A DNA stretch of 18,193 bases from an uncultured bacterium (GTDB lineage: Bacteria; Cyanobacteriota; Vampirovibrionia; Gastranaerophilales; Gastranaerophilaceae). The stretch is from the NCBI GenBank assembly GCA_947365485.1, contig CANAXK010000009.1, positions 1 through 18,193 of the forward strand, written 5' to 3'. The translations under genes and the position numbers were made by a program. The notes below the pieces were generated by a model. It did no database searches. It was not told the origin of the DNA and saw only the letters and a list, made by a program, of their open reading frames with translations. Positions 14,117 through 18,193 of this stretch are shown here, piece after piece (position 1 is the first letter of the stretch; every line of letters starts with the position of its first letter).

Positions 14117-14996
14117 ATTCCTTTCACTTCTGCTTATCTTTGCGCTCTCAACTCCGGCTTTTGCAACAGTAAGCCTGGATGATGTCAGCACAGTAAAAGA
14201 CCCGTTTTTCAGGCTCGGCACAACCGATATTCCGGAGAATAAAATCGATGTTGCAGGAAAAATCGAGGTCAAGCCGTCAATCGTGAAAGAAGAAAAACTT
14301 TACACAAACGAGGGCCTGACTTACGCTGATTTGAGCACCAAAAAGATGTCGCTCGAGGTTTCAAAAACAGTTGAGGCAGACTACAACGAGATGATGGAAG
14401 ACCTTTCGCTTCTCTGGCAGGGCGCTGCAACAAGGAGTGACACCATCAAATTTGCAATCTACAAGCTTTCCAACCCCGACAAGGACAAGCCTGACACAAG
14501 CGCGGTAAAGAAAGTTCTGACCACAATTGCGGGTATGTCGACCTTTTTGGGTGCAGGAACAGGGAACCCTATTCTGGCAAGTGCTGCGCTTATCGGCGGA
14601 AATACTTTAGGGATTATGTCACAGGATACAAAGGCTCTGAATTACAAGTATTCGCAGGTTACAGATGCTGATATGATTATACTTGTAAGAAAAGTTGACG
14701 AGCTCCAGCAAAAGGTTGTTGACATGTATTACGACTACATGACAGCCCGTCAGTGGTATGATATGACAACGCAGATGGTTGCCCAGAGAAGCACCAACTA
14801 CAAGAATGCGCAGAATCTTTCAAAAGAAGTCATACTTGTAACAGACACCTTCTACCGTGAAGCATTGGATGAGCAGATTAAGGCTCGTGGAAGTTTTTTT
14901 GAAAAGCGTTCTAGACTCGAGCAGCTTGTAGGGAACGACATTTTCAAACAATTTGAGGCAAAAGTTGACGAGAGATACGGTAAGAGTGCTGGATAA
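14103..14996 (+). CDS. Secreted hypothetical protein, second of a tandem paralog pair
   Basis: This 297-residue exported protein has a signal peptide ending STPAFA (cleavage near 21), much like TTPAFS in the preceding product. Shared elements are LSLLWQG (101-107), a Gly/Ala-rich hydrophobic segment with possible membrane affinity (about 138-171), VTDADMIILVRKVDELQ (186-202) and DMYYDY (207-212), then a long helix with FFEKRSRLEQLVG (265-277). It has about 25 extra residues after the signal peptide. The pair most likely arose by duplication and may form a hetero-oligomer. The ATG at 14103 follows AAGGAG. An in-frame ATG at 14043 is rejected because it would bury the signal peptide. Function unknown. 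Confidence 0.88.
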   Translation: MLKNKFLSLLLIFALSTPAFATVSLDDVSTVKDPFFRLGTTDIPENKIDVAGKIEVKPSIVKEEKLYTNEGLTYADLSTKKMSLEVSKTVEADYNEMMEDLSLLWQGAATRSDTIKFAIYKLSNPDKDKPDTSAVKKVLTTIAGMSTFLGAGTGNPILASAALIGGNTLGIMSQDTKALNYKYSQVTDADMIILVRKVDELQQKVVDMYYDYMTARQWYDMTTQMVAQRSTNYKNAQNLSKEVILVTDTFYREALDEQIKARGSFFEKRSRLEQLVGNDIFKQFEAKVDERYGKSAG

Positions 14997-15007
14997 ACCT
15001 GAAATCA

Positions 15008-15036
15008 TTTACATTTCTTAAAACTTATGGTATTTT
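15008..15036 (+). promoter_or_regulatory. Promoter of the Maf-like gene
   Basis: TTTACA (15008-15013) is 17 bases from TATTTT (15031-15036), with TGG directly before it as an extended -10. The predicted start near 15043 leaves about 20 bases, including AAGGAAG. Confidence 0.5.
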
Positions 15037-15062
15037 AAGGGTAAGAACTATAAGGAAGTAGT

Positions 15063-16739
15063 ATGTTTAGTAAGAATTTAGCGCATCTTAATAATTTGGA
15101 ATTGAAACAGAGGTTGGAAGCAATGTCACTCGAGGAGTCCAGCAAGAACATGGGCTACTGCATGACGCCTTCAAACGACTACCTTTTGCTCAAGAATGAT
15201 ATGCCTTTTGACGATTTGAACAATCCACGTGAAGCAATCAGGGAGATGCTCAAGAAGAATATTAAACAAAAAATGGAACCAAACGATATTATAATCACGT
15301 TTGGTATCGGGCTATGTTACCTTCTTGACGAAGTTTTCAACACCTATCCTTCCAGAATCATGATATACGAGCCGGATATTCAAGTGCTGCACTTTGTTCT
15401 GAACAACGTCGACATTTCAGAGCACCTTATAAGCGGAAGGGTTTATATTACAAACGACCTGAACGAGTTAAGCAGGAAACTTAGTTCTATATACATAACA
15501 AACGACAAAGTCGAAATTGTTTATCTCAAGAACTACTCAATCATCAGAAATCAGGACTTGTTGTTGATGACACAAAAGGTTTTCGAGACCTGCAAGACAA
15601 AGATTGTCGACATCAACACCATCACCAAGTATTCAAGGCACTGGCTTGCAAACACACTTAAGAACATTAGCATCATTAACAGCAGACCTGTTTACAAGCT
15701 TTCTGATTTGGAGAAAAAATTCTCCGGCCAGACAGCGCTCATCCTTGCTGCCGGCCCTTCGTTAAAGGACAACATTGAAAAAATCAAGGCAAACAGAGAC
15801 AAGTTCGTTATCTTTGCTGTAAACAAAGTCCTCCGCGTGCTCGAAGCAAACGGAATCGTGCCTGATTTTGCGGTCTGTCTTGACGCGGTAAAAATTGATT
15901 CAACCCTTACAGGGCTTGAGGATTACTGCAAGAAAATAAACTGCATTCTTGATATAAAATCAGACAGCGTTCTGTTTGAGAAAACCTTCAAAAAGAATTT
16001 TGTAACGTTTTCAGAGGGTGATTTTGTTATCAAGAAGCTGAAAGACTACAACAAGTTTATCCGGATTTACGAATACGGCGGCTCTGCAACCACGCTCGCG
16101 CTTGTTGCAGCTGTGAAGCTCGGATTCAGCAAGATTATATTCGTCGGTCTTGATATGGCGTTCAAAGACGATGTAATGTATTCAACGGGTGAGACGATTA
16201 ACAAGATTTCTGACACCCAGATTGCAATCGGCTCAATCAAGAAAAACCTTGTCAAGGTGAAATCTGTGACCGGTGGCCAAGTAAACACGCGTGACGATTA
16301 TGCTGCGTTTATCCAGCATTTTGAGGTTCTCTTGAAGGACTTAGGCCACAGCGAGGTTTACAACACAACATCGTTTGGTGCAGCGATTGAGGGCATGATT
16401 AACAAGGACTTTGATTCAATATCGCTTCTTTTTGCCTCAAACGGCACAGCGTTTATCTTGGGCGAAGCGCACCCGTTCAAGTTCGAGATTCAGGACTGGA
16501 CGCAGGAAGAGCTTCAGATTATTAACATTGTTATCTCAATGCTTTCAAGGGGGATTTTTTCACCTGCGCTCGTGTCCACAATAGTTAAATCTTCGCTGCT
16601 TTACCAGTACATGCAGGCGGAGATTCTGAAAGTGTTGCAGGCGAATTTTGACCCGAACCTTGCAGATGAGTTCATAGATAAATCAAAACTCGGCATCAAG
16701 GCTGTTATTGATACGCTTCAAAAAAATCGTTTAATCTAA
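15063..16739 (+). CDS. Maf/DUF115-type putative glycosyltransferase
   Basis: The 558-residue protein matches the architecture of motility-associated factor (Maf/PseE-like, MAF_flag10/DUF115) proteins. The N-terminal domain has the pattern IIITFGIGLCYLLDE (76-90) and a strand ending YEPD (102-105). The central domain starts GQTALILAAGPSLKDN (222-237) and continues with FAVNKVLRVLEANGIVPDF (251-269), GGSATTLALVAAVKLGF (339-355) and IIFVGLDMAF (358-367). Relatives in Campylobacter and Aeromonas transfer nonulosonic acids such as pseudaminic acid to flagellin; the archaeal branch includes MptE-like pterin enzymes. Transferase activity here is inferred. No flagellin or sugar-synthesis genes are in the window, so the acceptor may be another surface protein. 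It has AAGGAAG before the ATG and leads a two-gene operon. Confidence 0.85.
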   Translation: MFSKNLAHLNNLELKQRLEAMSLEESSKNMGYCMTPSNDYLLLKNDMPFDDLNNPREAIREMLKKNIKQKMEPNDIIITFGIGLCYLLDEVFNTYPSRIMIYEPDIQVLHFVLNNVDISEHLISGRVYITNDLNELSRKLSSIYITNDKVEIVYLKNYSIIRNQDLLLMTQKVFETCKTKIVDINTITKYSRHWLANTLKNISIINSRPVYKLSDLEKKFSGQTALILAAGPSLKDNIEKIKANRDKFVIFAVNKVLRVLEANGIVPDFAVCLDAVKIDSTLTGLEDYCKKINCILDIKSDSVLFEKTFKKNFVTFSEGDFVIKKLKDYNKFIRIYEYGGSATTLALVAAVKLGFSKIIFVGLDMAFKDDVMYSTGETINKISDTQIAIGSIKKNLVKVKSVTGGQVNTRDDYAAFIQHFEVLLKDLGHSEVYNTTSFGAAIEGMINKDFDSISLLFASNGTAFILGEAHPFKFEIQDWTQEELQIINIVISMLSRGIFSPALVSTIVKSSLLYQYMQAEILKVLQANFDPNLADEFIDKSKLGIKAVIDTLQKNRLI

Positions 16740-16754
16740 ACTTGAGAGGTGCTT

Positions 16755-17354
16755 ATGCTTAAAAAGATTTGGCTTTCAATACTTTGTGTTTGTTTGCAGG
16801 TCTCTGTTTCTTATGCAGCGGTGCATATAAAGGTCGCTTCAATGGAAGATTTTAGAACAGACAAGCCCTCAAAAGAACTAAACGTCAAAGTGCTTGAGCA
16901 GGTTGAGCTTGGTGAGTACAACATCAAAGAAAACAGCACGCTTCACTGCCAGGTGCTGGAAGTAGTTGACCCAAAACGCGGAAAGCGCAACGCAACTTTC
17001 TACGTAAGGCCTCTTTCTTACACAAAGAACGACGAGATAACCTGCATAAAAGAAGACTACTATGGCAGGTACTCAAAAACTGTTTTGAGCAAAGAAGAGC
17101 TCAAAAAGATTCCGCCGGGCAAAGTTGTTAAAAACGCTGCACTAAGCGTTGGCAACCATTTTGTCAAAGGCATCTCGCTCGGGTATTATTTCTTGGAAGG
17201 CGTTGTTGATAACGAGGGCAAAAACCGCTTCAAATCAGGAACAGAAAGGGCGTACAAATCTTCTCCGCTGTCTTTTATCGGTGAAGGCGAACAGCTTGAT
17301 ATAAAAGTCGGAGACGATTTTTATTTTGTGTTCAAGATAGACGAAGAAGAGTAG
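16755..17354 (+). CDS. Exported hypothetical protein
   Basis: I do not recognise the family. The 199-residue product has a signal peptide (MLKKIWLSILCVCLQVSVSYA, cleavage near 21). The mature part looks mainly beta in its first half and contains two Cys (65 and 97), which could form a disulfide. A small hydrophobic, Gly-containing segment (NHFVKGISLGYYFLEGVV, 134-151) precedes a basic patch and a C-terminal strand segment (LDIKVGDDFYFVFKID). I chose ATG 16755 because AGAGG lies five bases upstream; a GTG at 16749 in the same frame overlaps that site. It follows the Maf-like gene by 15 bases and is probably co-transcribed with it. A surface or periplasmic role is inferred from the signal alone. 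Confidence 0.85.
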   Translation: MLKKIWLSILCVCLQVSVSYAAVHIKVASMEDFRTDKPSKELNVKVLEQVELGEYNIKENSTLHCQVLEVVDPKRGKRNATFYVRPLSYTKNDEITCIKEDYYGRYSKTVLSKEELKKIPPGKVVKNAALSVGNHFVKGISLGYYFLEGVVDNEGKNRFKSGTERAYKSSPLSFIGEGEQLDIKVGDDFYFVFKIDEEE

Positions 17355-17359
17355 TCCAG

Positions 17360-17388
17360 TTTACATCAACCGCTTTTTGTACTACAAT
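17360..17388 (+). promoter_or_regulatory. Promoter of the TonB-C/TPR gene (leaderless spacing)
   Basis: TTTACA (17360-17365) is exactly 17 bases from TACAAT (17383-17388). Six bases separate the -10 from the ATG at 17395, so the expected start is the A of the ATG. It lies immediately after the previous stop codon. Confidence 0.6.
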
Positions 17389-17394
17389 TGCTGT

Positions 17395-18193
17395 ATGTTA
17401 GGGCGTATGAGTACAAAAAATCTCGTTTTATCTGCATTTTGTGTTTCGTGCTTAATCTTCTGCTGCGCGTATGCACCGTACGAATCCGATTACAACAAGT
17501 ACCGCGGAACAATAAATATACAAAACCTTTTTTCTGACTACATGTCAAATGTCAGGTCAAACATTCAAAAATCATGGAATCCGCCTGACTTTATGGAAAA
17601 AGGCCATGTTACCCTGATGTTCAAAGTTGACCGCCGTGGCGAGATTATGGAGACAAACATTGTTGAAAGCTCCGGAAACTCTGTCTACGACGAATCTGCG
17701 CTGGATGCGATAAAAAAAGCCGCGCCGTTCGGGAAATTCCCACAAAACGCGCCCAAGGATTTTATAACGGTAAAGTATTCGTTTGACACCTCGTATGTAA
17801 AAACCGACCAGATGAAAGAATACGTAAGCAAAGCAGACAGATACCTTAACGTTGACAACAAAATGGCGCTCGAGTACATTGACCTTGCAATAAACGAGGT
17901 CAACGGAGACATTGGCTCATACTTCCTGTACGGAAAGCGAAGCAAGATAAAGCACGCACTTGGTGACATAAAGGGGGCTGAAGATGATTTGGCAGAATGC
18001 AAGCGACTTAAAGCAAAGTTCGACCAAAAACGAATCTTATCATGCAAGTTGATTGCCCAGATGGAGCAAACTCCGTTTGCTTACTACCATCTAGCTTACG
18101 CGTACGAGCTTGCAGAGGATTACCCGCATGCGATTGAAGCGATTGACAAGGCAATCTCGCTCACCCGGCTTAACAACGGGTACAAGCGTTACA
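17395..18193 (+). CDS. TonB C-terminal-like domain plus TPR protein (cut by window edge)
   Basis: The frame is open for 266 codons to the right edge, so the C-terminus is missing. An N-terminal hydrophobic segment (about 9-27, LVLSAFCVSCLIFCCAYA) is a signal peptide or anchor. Residues about 48-131 fit a TonB C-terminal domain: an initial helix with IQKSWNPP, then HVTLMFKVDRRGEIMETNIVESSGN, then YDESALDAIKKAAPF. TPR-like helices follow (YLNVDNKMALEYIDLAINEV, YYHLAYAYELAEDYPHAIEAIDKAI). The long Pro-rich linker of classical TonB is absent, so energy coupling to an outer-membrane receptor is unlikely to be its only role, if it has that role at all. No Shine-Dalgarno sequence precedes ATG 17395; ATG 17407 is an alternative start with a weak AGGG. 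Confidence 0.85.
   Translation, partial: MLGRMSTKNLVLSAFCVSCLIFCCAYAPYESDYNKYRGTINIQNLFSDYMSNVRSNIQKSWNPPDFMEKGHVTLMFKVDRRGEIMETNIVESSGNSVYDESALDAIKKAAPFGKFPQNAPKDFITVKYSFDTSYVKTDQMKEYVSKADRYLNVDNKMALEYIDLAINEVNGDIGSYFLYGKRSKIKHALGDIKGAEDDLAECKRLKAKFDQKRILSCKLIAQMEQTPFAYYHLAYAYELAEDYPHAIEAIDKAISLTRLNNGYKRY

Noticed and set aside
17685..18047. 120-codon minus-strand open frame at the right edge
   Set aside because: It lies opposite the TonB-C/TPR reading frame, which has domain support and a strong promoter.
1..18193. CRISPR arrays, tRNA or rRNA genes, riboswitches, phage or transposase genes
   Set aside because: I saw no regularly spaced repeats, no tRNA-like cloverleaf ends and no mobile-element proteins; intergenic gaps are all under about 155 bases and are mostly filled by promoters and terminators.

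Overview
The window carries bacterial housekeeping genes on the left and an envelope or secreted-protein region on the right, all in the standard genetic code. I infer a gut-type relative of Cyanobacteria (Vampirovibrionia/Melainabacteria, probably Gastranaerophilales). The reasons are an MscL with a C-terminal zinc ribbon, moderately AT-rich DNA, and an N-terminal Asn/Tyr/Gln-rich leader on one hydrolase that I associate, from memory, with that group. No marker here proves the lineage. I saw no rRNA, tRNA, CRISPR array, insertion sequence or phage gene.

Layout. 1-1117 (-): N-terminal half of fusA, cut by the left edge. 1270-4648 (+): mscL, then the compact cluster pyrH-frr-cdsA-rnc, whose last three genes are joined by TAATG stop/start overlaps. 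4724-5047 (+): a small unknown protein with a repeated RRWYD motif, converging on and overlapping the tail of an alpha/beta hydrolase (5033-5953, -). 6069-6863 (+): tpiA, which faces alaS (6923-9565, -) across a strong bidirectional terminator. 9681-10340 (+): adk with a zinc-type LID, converging on and overlapping the tail of a zinc alcohol dehydrogenase (10330-11361, -). 11435-12190 (+): a SIMPL-domain lipoprotein ending in a 17-bp-stem terminator. 12290-13222 (+): a TPR protein. 13268-14996 (+): two overlapping genes for related secreted proteins. 15063-17354 (+): a Maf/DUF115-type putative glycosyltransferase and an unknown exported protein. 17395-18193 (+): a TonB-C plus TPR protein cut by the right edge.

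How the genes relate. The left part covers translation (EF-G, ribosome recycling factor, AlaRS), nucleotide balance (UMP kinase, adenylate kinase), phospholipid activation (CdsA), RNA processing (RNase III), glycolysis (TIM) and osmotic safety (MscL). From 11435 onward most products carry export signals, and a surface or envelope role for the 12290-18193 region is plausible but unproven.

The most interesting signals are the following. (1) Several genes without a Shine-Dalgarno sequence have a -10 hexamer placed so that transcription should start at or next to the ATG; at three of them the gap is exactly six bases, which suggests leaderless mRNAs. (2) Similar Cys-rich inserts (CxCxCGG and CKCGGNCKC types) occur in TIM and AlaRS. 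(3) RNase III has Cys at a position that is normally a metal-binding Asp. (4) A tandem pair of secreted paralogs shares an LWQG motif and is preceded by a small dyad that overlaps its promoter and ribosome-binding site.
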